Positions 49,489 to 58,291 of a stretch of DNA of 64,000 bases are shown here, in pieces (the first letter of the stretch is position 1; every line of letters begins with the position of its first letter). The stretch is from Photobacterium marinum. Its GTDB lineage: Bacteria; Pseudomonadota; Gammaproteobacteria; Enterobacterales; Vibrionaceae. The notes under the pieces are model-generated. The model saw only the letters and a list, made by a program, of their open reading frames with translations, did not search any database and was not told the origin of the DNA. The stretch covers positions 1 to 64,000 of the forward strand of contig NZ_AMZO01000021.1 of assembly GCF_000331515.1 (NCBI RefSeq), in the 5' to 3' direction. Both the position numbers and the translations under genes were made by a program.

Positions 49489-50373
49489 ATGAAAGTCAGC
49501 CAGATAGAAATGTTTATCCATACCGGTCAGTGCGGTTCCATTGCCGAAGCCGCTCGTAAGCTCGATAAAAGCCGCACAACTGTAAGCGCAGCTATCAGCG
49601 CTTTTGAAGACGAACTTGGTGTTAGCCTGCTTAGACGCAGCGGAAACACGGTTCAATTGACAGATATCGGTGAAGCCATTGCCAATGATTGTGAGCGTTT
49701 ACTGATGATCGCCGATGAAATTAAATCTAAATGCCAACACCATAACGACGGTGTCGAATCGGCCCTGCGAATCGCGAGAGATGATGCTTTACCAGAATCC
49801 TTGTGGCGAAAGCTGGTTCAGCAGCTCAGTGAAAAATTCCCCGGCACCAGCATCTCAATTTATGTTGCACCGCCACCTGAGCTGGAAGAGATGGTACAGC
49901 AAAACATCATCGATGTGGCTTATTGTCTCCTTCCTCCGAATCAGCAACTGACCCATTCCAACCACCTGGAACTGGGACAAATCCGGATGATGTCTGTTGC
50001 GCACAAAGATCATCCGTTGAGCCGGTTGCGAAAGGTGTTAAGCACAGATCTGGCGCTTTATACAGAAGTCGTACTGGCTTATATAGACGAAAATGGCCTG
50101 AAGCCGGTGAATCCCCATACCAGCAAATTTATCGCCCTGCCGTTCTTTGAGCACCTGAGAGATGCTGTACTGGATGGTACAGGCTGGTCTTATGTTCCAG
50201 CCCTGCTGATCAATCAATACCTGCGCAAAGGGACGATAAAAGTACTGAAACATAACAAAGCCATGAACTGGCAGACTTACGGCGAAATAAGCCCTGCAGA
50301 ATCACGACGCGGGGAAATAATTCAGTGGCTTTCAGAACAGCTTGAGGAATACTTGCTTAAAGCTAACCACTAG
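49489..50373 (+). CDS. LysR-family regulator divergent from the CDF gene
   Basis: 294 residues. HTH: CGSIAEAARKLDKSRTTVSA at about 15-34. The effector domain is less typical (FPGTSISIYVAPPPELEEMV, GTGWSYVPALLINQYL). It probably controls the divergent CDF gene. The stop codon lies in the left arm of a terminator hairpin. Confidence 0.9.
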   Translation: MKVSQIEMFIHTGQCGSIAEAARKLDKSRTTVSAAISAFEDELGVSLLRRSGNTVQLTDIGEAIANDCERLLMIADEIKSKCQHHNDGVESALRIARDDALPESLWRKLVQQLSEKFPGTSISIYVAPPPELEEMVQQNIIDVAYCLLPPNQQLTHSNHLELGQIRMMSVAHKDHPLSRLRKVLSTDLALYTEVVLAYIDENGLKPVNPHTSKFIALPFFEHLRDAVLDGTGWSYVPALLINQYLRKGTIKVLKHNKAMNWQTYGEISPAESRRGEIIQWLSEQLEEYLLKANH

Positions 50374-50397
50374 CTACGCTAGTAGTTAGCTCTTATT
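50361..50397 (+). terminator. Terminator overlapping the LysR stop
   Basis: AGCTAACCACTAGC pairs with GCTAGTAGTTAGCT (one mismatch) over TAC, followed by CTTATTT. It sits between convergent genes. Confidence 0.75.
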
Positions 50398-50407
50398 TCA
50401 GGATAAA

Positions 50408-53400
50408 TTAGCAAGTTGGTAAGTTGTTAACTATACGCAGCAACACCTGAACCGGATGTTTCATCTTGATATGCTCCAGGCGTTTCACCTGACTCCGACA
50501 TGAATAACCTGTCGCCATACAACGCTCGTTATCAAGTTGCTCAAGATTTGGCTGCCAGCTAAGACCGTAGATATTCTTCGACCATTCCACCTTATCTTTT
50601 TCATGCCCGAAAGTACCCGCCATACCACAGCACCCGACTGAAACAGGCTGTAAATTAGCGCCGAAACGGGCAAAAATGGTTCCCCATTCTGCTTCTGCAT
50701 TAGGTAATCGGGTTTTCTCCGTACAGTGCGCAAACAAATACCAAATATCTTCTTTACGCAGCGGGTAAGACGGGAATTCATTCAGCAATGGCAACAACCA
50801 TTCATGTGCTGTCAGCACCTGAAAATCACCTCGGCTGTCCCCCAGAATCTCGTTGTATTCATCGCGGTAACAAAGAACCAAAGCAGGATCCACGCCCACC
50901 ATAGGTATGCCCAGATCAGCCAGCTGATTCAGGAACTCTGCAGTGTTCTGTGCGGTTCTGGCAAACTGACGTAGGAAACCTTTAATATGTTGCGCCTTGC
51001 CATTAGGCTTAAACGGCACCAACATAGGTTTCTTGCCCAACTTCTCAATCAAGAAAACAAAATCCCTGACCACTTCTGCATCATAGAAACTGGTAAACGG
51101 ATCCTGGACAATCAGCACATAGTCCTGGCGTTCACGTTCAGACAATACCTGCAGCCAATGCAAATCAAAGCGTGTCGAATGGTGGCCGTCCAGACCTTCT
51201 TTCAGGGTAGGAACAGACAGGCTCGGCATATCAACATAGCCGATAGTTTTTTCCGTCAGCTTTTTCGACCATTCTGGTCTCATAAGGGCATTGAATGTGG
51301 CCGGTGCCTTTGCCATCAACGGCAGGTAATTTTCAACATAAGCCACCAGGTAATCTTTGGCCGGACGCTGATAGCGACTGTAATACAGGTTCAGAAAACG
51401 CGCCCGGAAGCTTGGAACATCAACTTTGATAGGACACTGGCTGGCACAGGCTTTACAAGCCAAACAACCATTCATCGCATCCATTACTTCATGAGAAAAA
51501 TCGTACTCATTTCGCCCTTTGCCGAAAGTATTACGGAAACGATCAATGATCTGCTTAATAGTCGGCGCCTTTGTCATCAACTCTGTTTCAAGCTTGGTCG
51601 GATCAATCCCCAGCTCTGCTAACTGTCTCAGCCATTCACGAACAAGTCCGGCACGGCCTTTCGGTGAATGGCGACGATCAGCTGTGATCTTCATTGACGG
51701 ACACATCGGCGAACTGGTGTCGTAGTTGAAACACAAGCCGTTACCGTTACATTCCATCGCCTGTTTAAAGCTGTCACGCACCTTTAGCGGGATCTGGCGA
51801 TCATAAAAGCCACGCTTTACACTATCGACTTTCACAAGGTCAGCATCACTGTCCAGCGGCGTACAGATTTTACCAGGGTTCATCCGGTTATCAGGGTCAA
51901 AAGCCGCCTTAATGCGCCTCAGCTCAGTAAACAACTCATCACCGAAAAACGCCGGACCATACTCAGAGCGATAACCCTTACCGTGCTCCCCCCACATCAG
52001 GCCGCCGTATTTAGCCACCAACGCCACCACCTGATCAGAAATTTCCTTCATCAGGCGTTCCTGGTTCGGATCGCACATATCCAGCGCAGGACGAACATGC
52101 AGCACCCCAGCATCGACATGACCGAACATGCCATAATCAAGTTGTTTATCATCAAGTAGCTGACGAAACTCAGCAATGAAATCCGCCAGATTTTCAGGTG
52201 GCACACAGGTGTCTTCTGCAAATGCGACCGGCTTCTTACTGCCTTTCGCGGCCCCCAGCAAACCTACCGCTTTCTTACGCATGGCGTAAATTTTCTGGAT
52301 GCTGGCAAGATCATCACAAACCTGATAGCCGATAACTCCGCTTTCGCCCTGCTCCATCAACTTATCCAGCTGCTGACACAAAGCATCAACCTGAGACCGA
52401 TTTTCTTCAGAGTCATTGCTGGCGTATTCCACCATATTGATCCCCAGCAGTTCTTTACCGGGAACATCGGTCAATAAATCACTGACGGTATGCCAGACAA
52501 TATCCTGCTTAGCGAGATTCAATACCCGCGAGTCAACCGTCTCGACTGACAGTGCCTTAGCTTCCACCATCATTGGAGCATTGCGTAGCGCAGAATCGAA
52601 ACTGTCGTATTTAATGTTAACCAGGGTACGAGATTTCGGGATCGGGGTAATATTGAGTTTGGCTTCGGCAATAAAAGCCAAAGATCCTTCAGAGCCACAT
52701 AGCAAGCGAGTGATATCGAACTCTTTCAGCTCTTCATCATAAACATTCTTCAGGTCATAACCAGTCAGAAAACGGTTTAACGGAGGGAATTTATCGAGGA
52801 TCTGCTGACGTTTATCACGGCAAACTTGAGAAGCAACTTTGAGTGCACCGGTAGCCAGTTCGCTGTTATCAGGAATATCGGCAATAGCCGCCTGGGATAA
52901 GGGCTCAGTATCCAACAGTGAACCATCAGCAAGGACGGCTTTCAGTGACAACACGTGATCAGACGTTTTACCGTATTTAAGCGAGCCTTGTCCGGAAGCA
53001 TCGGTATTAATCATGCCACCAATGGTTGCACGGTTACTGGTCGACAGATCCGGTGAGAAAAAAAAGCCATGCGGACGCAAGGCATCATTCAGTTGATCCT
53101 TTACGACACCAGTCTGAACCCTGACCCACCCCTGCTCCGGGTTCACTTCAAGGATTTGATTCATATGGCGGGACAAATCAACCACAATACCCGGTGTCAG
53201 CGACTGACCATTGGTGCCAGTCCCCCCCCCACGGGCCGAGAAAGTGACTGATTTATAGGCCGGGTTCTTACCCATTTTGCCTATCAGAATAAGATCGTCG
53301 ACCGATCTTGGCAGAACCACCGCCTGCGGTAATTGCTGATAAACACTGTTATCGGTAGCAACAGCCAAACGGCTGGCGTAAGTCTGCTCAATATCGCCGC

Positions 53401-53482
53401 TGAAACCGGCGTTTTCGAGTTCAGTCAGAAAAGACAGTACGACATCGTCAATACTGTGCTGATGTGTCAGTGCAGGTAACAT
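50408..53482 (-). CDS. ydiJ: FAD/Fe-S D-2-hydroxyacid dehydrogenase YdiJ
   Basis: 1024 residues, matching E. coli YdiJ (1018) end to end. The N-terminal FAD-linked oxidase half has ARGGGTGTNGQ (about 85-95), LSTSNRATIGGMINTDASGQ and GHVDAGVLHVRPALDMCDP. The middle carries CNGNGLCFNYD and the ferredoxin-type CLACKACASQCPIKVD. The C-terminal CCG domain includes SVGCCGMAGTFGHE and CRSQVKRLEH. Family members oxidise D-2-hydroxyglutarate or D-lactate and pass electrons to the chain. AAGGAGAG precedes the ATG. The Gly-rich loop is encoded by nine G in a row. Confidence 0.95.
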   Translation of the reverse strand: MLPALTHQHSIDDVVLSFLTELENAGFSGDIEQTYASRLAVATDNSVYQQLPQAVVLPRSVDDLILIGKMGKNPAYKSVTFSARGGGTGTNGQSLTPGIVVDLSRHMNQILEVNPEQGWVRVQTGVVKDQLNDALRPHGFFFSPDLSTSNRATIGGMINTDASGQGSLKYGKTSDHVLSLKAVLADGSLLDTEPLSQAAIADIPDNSELATGALKVASQVCRDKRQQILDKFPPLNRFLTGYDLKNVYDEELKEFDITRLLCGSEGSLAFIAEAKLNITPIPKSRTLVNIKYDSFDSALRNAPMMVEAKALSVETVDSRVLNLAKQDIVWHTVSDLLTDVPGKELLGINMVEYASNDSEENRSQVDALCQQLDKLMEQGESGVIGYQVCDDLASIQKIYAMRKKAVGLLGAAKGSKKPVAFAEDTCVPPENLADFIAEFRQLLDDKQLDYGMFGHVDAGVLHVRPALDMCDPNQERLMKEISDQVVALVAKYGGLMWGEHGKGYRSEYGPAFFGDELFTELRRIKAAFDPDNRMNPGKICTPLDSDADLVKVDSVKRGFYDRQIPLKVRDSFKQAMECNGNGLCFNYDTSSPMCPSMKITADRRHSPKGRAGLVREWLRQLAELGIDPTKLETELMTKAPTIKQIIDRFRNTFGKGRNEYDFSHEVMDAMNGCLACKACASQCPIKVDVPSFRARFLNLYYSRYQRPAKDYLVAYVENYLPLMAKAPATFNALMRPEWSKKLTEKTIGYVDMPSLSVPTLKEGLDGHHSTRFDLHWLQVLSERERQDYVLIVQDPFTSFYDAEVVRDFVFLIEKLGKKPMLVPFKPNGKAQHIKGFLRQFARTAQNTAEFLNQLADLGIPMVGVDPALVLCYRDEYNEILGDSRGDFQVLTAHEWLLPLLNEFPSYPLRKEDIWYLFAHCTEKTRLPNAEAEWGTIFARFGANLQPVSVGCCGMAGTFGHEKDKVEWSKNIYGLSWQPNLEQLDNERCMATGYSCRSQVKRLEHIKMKHPVQVLLRIVNNLPTC

Positions 53483-53614
53483 TGCTCTCCTTGTCCAGTA
53501 TTGCTGCCGTATCCTACGACTACTGGCCTCTTATAAGATCGTTTTCATCCACTTTACCTCACAAAGTATATGAAACAAAGTGTGACGAAGAGCAATAAAG
53601 CAGCCTTATGACAT

Positions 53615-55105
53615 TTAAGAAAATTTAGCCGCTATTTTTTCTGACAAAATTGATGATCCGGCAACAAGCCACAGTCCGGCAAACGCAAAACCACAACAAC
53701 GAATACTCAACACAATCAGGCTCACTGATGCCTGCGCTGCCAGCCATTTCACACAGAAGTTAATCAGTAGAATACCAACCAGTATCGAGGCAGTTGTCAG
53801 AGCCTTCGGTAACAGTCCGATAGAAACTTCATGTTTTGGCAACCAGTCAACGGCCAAAAAGATCCCCAGCAACAAAGCAAAAAGATAAGCAAAAGAAGGT
53901 GTGAAGGTCAGCGCAGCTGTAATACCCACCAGCATTGTTAAATAGAACCAGAACCATTTATCTGAGATACAACGTTGCAAGGAAAAAGATGATGCTCCAT
54001 GCCAGAGAATCATCATCGCCACCATTACAATTCCCAGCAATACACTGGCTAACGTGTCGCTAATAAAGTGAACACCATACCAGACACGAGCCAGAGCCAT
54101 TAAAACAACAAGAGACAGGAATAGTGGCAGTGATAGCCACCTGAATGTTCTGCCGACACGAAGGGAAAGCAATTGCCAACACATGCCCCATAATATGGTC
54201 GCCAACAAAGTATGCATACTTGGGAAACCATAACCGTAAGCATTGGCTTGCTGCAATTCAGGCATAATGTCGGACGGTCGCGGTGATGCAAAACCAAGCT
54301 TAAGCGCATTGGCTGTAAAAATAGCAACAAACAATAATACAGCCAGCTGAAGTAAGGCATGAGGACCAAAGAATCCGGCAACAAAGATAATGAGTAAAGC
54401 AATAAAGATCGGTTCGCCGGGTAAATTACCCAAATAGACGATGGCTTCCAAAATCGCTCGGGAAGCATCCGGCATTGCCCTGACAGTCGATTGCAGCTGC
54501 TGAATCCAGCTTAACTCCAACTTATGCATAGGGTTAACCTGTTCCAACAGGTCACGATAAATTTCAATTTCGCTGTTCGGGGTTCTTTCCAACCATGAAT
54601 TCAGCAGAGGCGCATCATCCGGATAACGATAATCCTTTTGCGCAATATCATTCGGGGTCGCAAGGTAGACGCGTTTAACTTCAACGGAATAATCTTTAGC
54701 AAACCAGGATGCAACGATCGGGTAACCGGTCCGATCCTTAAATGAAGAGACCAGAATTGGTGTTTTAGCAACACAACTGAATATTGCAGCACGCTCGCGA
54801 TACTGAAGCAGTTCTGCAACTTCTACATCTATACCGGTTTCTTCCAGCACTTCTCTTATGGCTGCCTCTTTCGGAGAATCCCCTCGCTCAATATAACCGC
54901 CGGGCAACGCAAACTTTTGGGTGATAACTTCAGACAACATAATCATTTGATTATCATGCCGAATAATGCAAACAGCACCGACGATATCCCGTGAGCTTTT
55001 TGCATCATTATCTGCTGGTAAACCTGTTGCCCATGCAGGCAATGCTACGCTTACCAACAGAAGCAGCACTGATAATCGAATGAAGACATTTAACTGAGTC
55101 AACAC
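53615..55105 (-). CDS. Exported NUDIX hydrolase fused to PAP2 phosphatase
   Basis: 496 residues starting at TTG, with AAGG 5 bases upstream and no suitable ATG. A signal peptide (about 8-27, ending AWATG) precedes the NUDIX domain (about 38-170; box at 69-92 reading GGYIERGDSPKEAAIREVLE then ETGI). A PAP2 domain with membrane segments follows: K269 to R276-P277, PSMH (295-298) and R340, H346, D350 in ARVWYGVHFISD. Two more membrane segments end the protein. It presumably cleaves lipid-linked or nucleotide diphosphates in the envelope. Confidence 0.9.
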   Translation of the reverse strand: MLTQLNVFIRLSVLLLLVSVALPAWATGLPADNDAKSSRDIVGAVCIIRHDNQMIMLSEVITQKFALPGGYIERGDSPKEAAIREVLEETGIDVEVAELLQYRERAAIFSCVAKTPILVSSFKDRTGYPIVASWFAKDYSVEVKRVYLATPNDIAQKDYRYPDDAPLLNSWLERTPNSEIEIYRDLLEQVNPMHKLELSWIQQLQSTVRAMPDASRAILEAIVYLGNLPGEPIFIALLIIFVAGFFGPHALLQLAVLLFVAIFTANALKLGFASPRPSDIMPELQQANAYGYGFPSMHTLLATILWGMCWQLLSLRVGRTFRWLSLPLFLSLVVLMALARVWYGVHFISDTLASVLLGIVMVAMMILWHGASSFSLQRCISDKWFWFYLTMLVGITAALTFTPSFAYLFALLLGIFLAVDWLPKHEVSIGLLPKALTTASILVGILLINFCVKWLAAQASVSLIVLSIRCCGFAFAGLWLVAGSSILSEKIAAKFS

Positions 55106-55265
55106 AACAAACCTTATACAATCAAGACGTTACTGTTATGATATCAATATCGCGCAGGGTTAGCGATTGAGAATTATTATGAATATAACTTTTTTCCAAA
55201 AAATTCATGGGTTATAAGAATAATTATTTGTCCTTAGCGTTGAGTTATTCGATTAAGACAACAAT

Positions 55266-56888
55266 ATGCAACCATCCGAACTCGCTTCAGATTACTACCT
55301 CCATAACTTCCAACGACTGGTTGATTCAGTTGAACAGCACTACCTTGATCTCCTCAACCAAAATGAAACAGATTGGCTTAAAGCTTTCAGGCAGCTATCC
55401 CCGTCAGCCAGGATGCTTTATGTACGTCTGCTTTCGAGAAAAGGCCTTTATTACAGAAAAGACAAACTCCACTACCCTGAAATTGGTGAACTGACTCAGC
55501 CTGCCAGAGAACTGGCAAAAGCGGGTTTCATTGAAATCAATAACCCAGACTGGTGCACAGAACACATAGCACCTCTTTTTACTAAGCCGGAACTGCTCAC
55601 ACTGTTTCCCGCTCTTAACAAACACAAGTCCACCCATAAAGCGGCGTTACTTGAGAAACTCTATCAGCTATCTCCGAAGCTCGAAGAATTCGGACAAACT
55701 ATCTTCTACATCTGCCACCAGCAGAACCTGGAGATTTTTCTGCTGCTTTTCTTTGGTAACAGCCATCAGGATTTGAGCCAGTTTGTCCTTTCTGACCTCG
55801 GACTTCATCAGTTCGAGTCCTACCCGGTTGATAAAGAAACGCGTTTATTCCAGTCACGAGAACAAATTGAGAGCTGGCTTGTTCTGACCTCGCTGGCGGA
55901 TGACTACTGGAATGCGAAAGAACAGAAAAACCATGATGCCATTGTTAATATGGTAAGTAATATTCCCACCCGCTTTGAGTGGCCGCCACTGGAGCGGAAG
56001 CGTCAGAAGCTCATCAATCATGTTGCCAGAGACCTTGAACGTTTTGGCATGCAAGAGGAAGCACTGACACTTTTCAGACAAAGTGAATTACCCCCATCTC
56101 GTGAGCGTCAAATCCGTATCCTAGATAAGCTCGGTATTCAGGACGAAGCGCTGACACTAACACTTAAATTGAAGAACACTCCGCTAACTGAAGAAGAAAG
56201 TGAAGTCGCCCTGACGTTAGAAAAGAAGCTAAGTCGTCAACTAAAACGCCCTTTCTCTCCTGCGGAAAAAACTTCATTTAACGAAAACCACTTGGTTTTA
56301 CCTCATACCGAACAACGCGTTGAGCTGGCAGTCGTTGACTATTATACCGAGCAAGGGTGGACTGTTTTTTATCTTGAAAACAGCCTGATTTGCGGTCTGT
56401 TTGGTCTGGCTTTCTGGGATATCATTTTTTCTCCCATTCCGGGAGCATTTCTGAACCCATATCAACGCTCACCACGGGATATGTTCACTCCGGAATTCAG
56501 AACTCAGCGATCGGAGATGATAGCAGAGCGCCTTGAACACATATCCTCAGGCTCATGGTGTAACTGGCTGGAAATCTATAATCAGAAGGAAGGCCTGAGT
56601 AACGACTGGGTTAACTGGCATAGTCTAAGCAAAGACATCATCGAATTAACGGTAAATAGCATTCCTTACTCTACCCTATCCCACTTATTTGAACGTATGC
56701 TATTTGATCCCAGGAATAATCGCTCAGGCTTTCCTGATCTTATTATGTTCAAAAACAATCAATACCAATGGGTTGAGGTGAAGGGACCAGGCGATAAACT
56801 TCAAAGTAACCAGGCTCGCTGGTTGAAGATGTTTAACCAATCAGACATACCCGCATGTATTGATTTCATTACCTGGCATAAAGATTGA
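55266..56888 (+). CDS. VRR-NUC domain nuclease, FAN1-like
   Basis: 540 residues. The order is that of bacterial FAN1: an N-terminal winged-helix-like region (about 25-110, with ARMLYVRLLSRKGLYYRKDK and YPEIGEL), a helical repeat region (about 110-350), and a C-terminal VRR-NUC domain. The nuclease site is complete: D491 in GFPDLIMF, E504 and K506 in WVEVKGPGD, Q513 in KLQSNQ. Relatives cut 5' flaps and unhook interstrand cross-links. It appears monocistronic; the ribosome-binding site is weak. Confidence 0.9.
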   Translation: MQPSELASDYYLHNFQRLVDSVEQHYLDLLNQNETDWLKAFRQLSPSARMLYVRLLSRKGLYYRKDKLHYPEIGELTQPARELAKAGFIEINNPDWCTEHIAPLFTKPELLTLFPALNKHKSTHKAALLEKLYQLSPKLEEFGQTIFYICHQQNLEIFLLLFFGNSHQDLSQFVLSDLGLHQFESYPVDKETRLFQSREQIESWLVLTSLADDYWNAKEQKNHDAIVNMVSNIPTRFEWPPLERKRQKLINHVARDLERFGMQEEALTLFRQSELPPSRERQIRILDKLGIQDEALTLTLKLKNTPLTEEESEVALTLEKKLSRQLKRPFSPAEKTSFNENHLVLPHTEQRVELAVVDYYTEQGWTVFYLENSLICGLFGLAFWDIIFSPIPGAFLNPYQRSPRDMFTPEFRTQRSEMIAERLEHISSGSWCNWLEIYNQKEGLSNDWVNWHSLSKDIIELTVNSIPYSTLSHLFERMLFDPRNNRSGFPDLIMFKNNQYQWVEVKGPGDKLQSNQARWLKMFNQSDIPACIDFITWHKD

Positions 56889-56927
56889 CGATTTAAGCAT
56901 TGCGCATGTGAGATTGCATCTTAAAAC

Positions 56928-56986
56928 TAATAATTAACAATTATTAATCCCTTTAAATTTCACTAATTTTAAGGTGATTTCACCTT
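56928..56986 (+). promoter_or_regulatory. Two palindromes upstream of the pirin gene
   Basis: TAATAATT-AAC-AATTATTA (56928-56946) and AAGGTGATTTCACCTT (56971-56986) are perfect dyads 125-180 bp before the pirin start. They look like operators of an unidentified regulator. Confidence 0.45.
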
Positions 56987-57110
56987 GAGAAAATTATCAT
57001 CAAAGGTCTAAGATTTAATCAATATGAATATATTTGAAATCATTTCTCAATTAAAAAAGTCAAACTTATAAATTTTCATCTTGCTCGCTCTTTTAATCTG
57101 GTATTGGCTC

Positions 57111-57941
57111 ATGAAAAACACAAGAAAGATAACAAAAGTCCGCTACGGCCAAAAAGCAGGTACCATTACGGCCTTTATTACAGACGATAACATCAGTGAA
57201 ATTGACCCCTTTGTACTATGGGATCACTTTGAAGCAAAAGAAGTTGTGCTGAATACAGGTCTTGATTACCACGGCCACTCAGGCATCGAAGCTATAAGTT
57301 ACCCCGTCACTGGAAAGCTGCGTCATCTTGACTCAGCCGGTAGCCGGGTAACGTTAGCAAGTGGTGATATCCATGTGATGACATCAGGTAACGGAGTCAT
57401 ACACAAAGACACCATGACCCCCAATAACGGCTATGTCGAATCATTCAGTCTGTGGACAGCCCTACCTGCGGGTGAAACCGAAATGTCCGATGCTATAAGC
57501 AGTAACATTTCCGCAGATAAGCTTCCTTTAGTTGAAGAAGAAGATGCAACAACTAAGATACTTGTCGGTGATTTCAAAACAGAAACAAGTCCCATAAGAC
57601 ACAGTATTCCTTTGACTTACCTCGATATCATGATTGCGCCATATGGCGTCTGGTCTTTTCAACCTGAGAACAATCTGACATCTGGCTTTATTTATGTTCG
57701 CTCCGGTAATGTCTATGTCAGCGGCAGTCAACTTCATCCTCGGCAAATGGGCGTACTCGAAGCCTCTTCGCTGCCACTGGAGATACGAACCGGCAACCTT
57801 GGAGCCAGAATCTTTGTCACACTAGGTGAGCCACTACACCAACCTTTCATTTCATCTGGTAGCTCCGTTCATTCTTCCAGTAGCAACATGGCGGTAGGTA
57901 CCCAAAAAATCAGACAACTAATGGCATCATTAAGACATTAA
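57111..57941 (+). CDS. Pirin-family protein
   Basis: 276 residues from the ATG at 57111; the frame extends to a TTG at 57081. The two-cupin fold is recognisable. The metal site of the N-terminal cupin shows HGH in DYHGHSGIEAISYPVTGKL and H-x-D in GVIHKDTM, where human pirin has HxE. Pirins bind iron; some have quercetinase activity and others act as redox-sensing regulators. No clear ribosome-binding site. A motif upstream recurs before the TonB receptor operon. Confidence 0.88.
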   Translation: MKNTRKITKVRYGQKAGTITAFITDDNISEIDPFVLWDHFEAKEVVLNTGLDYHGHSGIEAISYPVTGKLRHLDSAGSRVTLASGDIHVMTSGNGVIHKDTMTPNNGYVESFSLWTALPAGETEMSDAISSNISADKLPLVEEEDATTKILVGDFKTETSPIRHSIPLTYLDIMIAPYGVWSFQPENNLTSGFIYVRSGNVYVSGSQLHPRQMGVLEASSLPLEIRTGNLGARIFVTLGEPLHQPFISSGSSVHSSSSNMAVGTQKIRQLMASLRH

Positions 57942-58291
57942 TAATACCTGTTTATTGAAATATTTTTCTTATTCGAAATAATTCTATTCCCTAAAGCAAT
58001 TGACCATTTTCTGCTCGCTCTTATCTGAGGTTAAATTTGACCCTTTTTTATTGATTTAATAAATACATTTCCGGTTCACACCTCTATTTGTATAAGCTTA
58101 ATCAATAGTGAGAAAAATACCCTAATTACCCCATTCCCTAAAAACAAAACTGAACACAAATAATTCCACCCACAAATAAAAACAACAAAAACAGACATCA
58201 ATTCCAAGCCAATGAAATAATTCACTTTTTTAGGATTGTTGTTACTATTGCTCTATATCAATACAGATTACAGCATTCCCGATAAAACGTT
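57942..58291. other. 350-bp AT-rich gap before the TonB operon
   Basis: It contains ATTTTC-TGCTCGCTCTT-ATCTG (58006-58027), a near copy of a stretch at 57072-57100 upstream of the pirin gene. No gene or strong hairpin otherwise. Confidence 0.45.

Noticed and set aside
50987-51622. 211-codon plus-strand frame inside ydiJ
   Set aside because: Antisense shadow; ydiJ is conserved across its full length.
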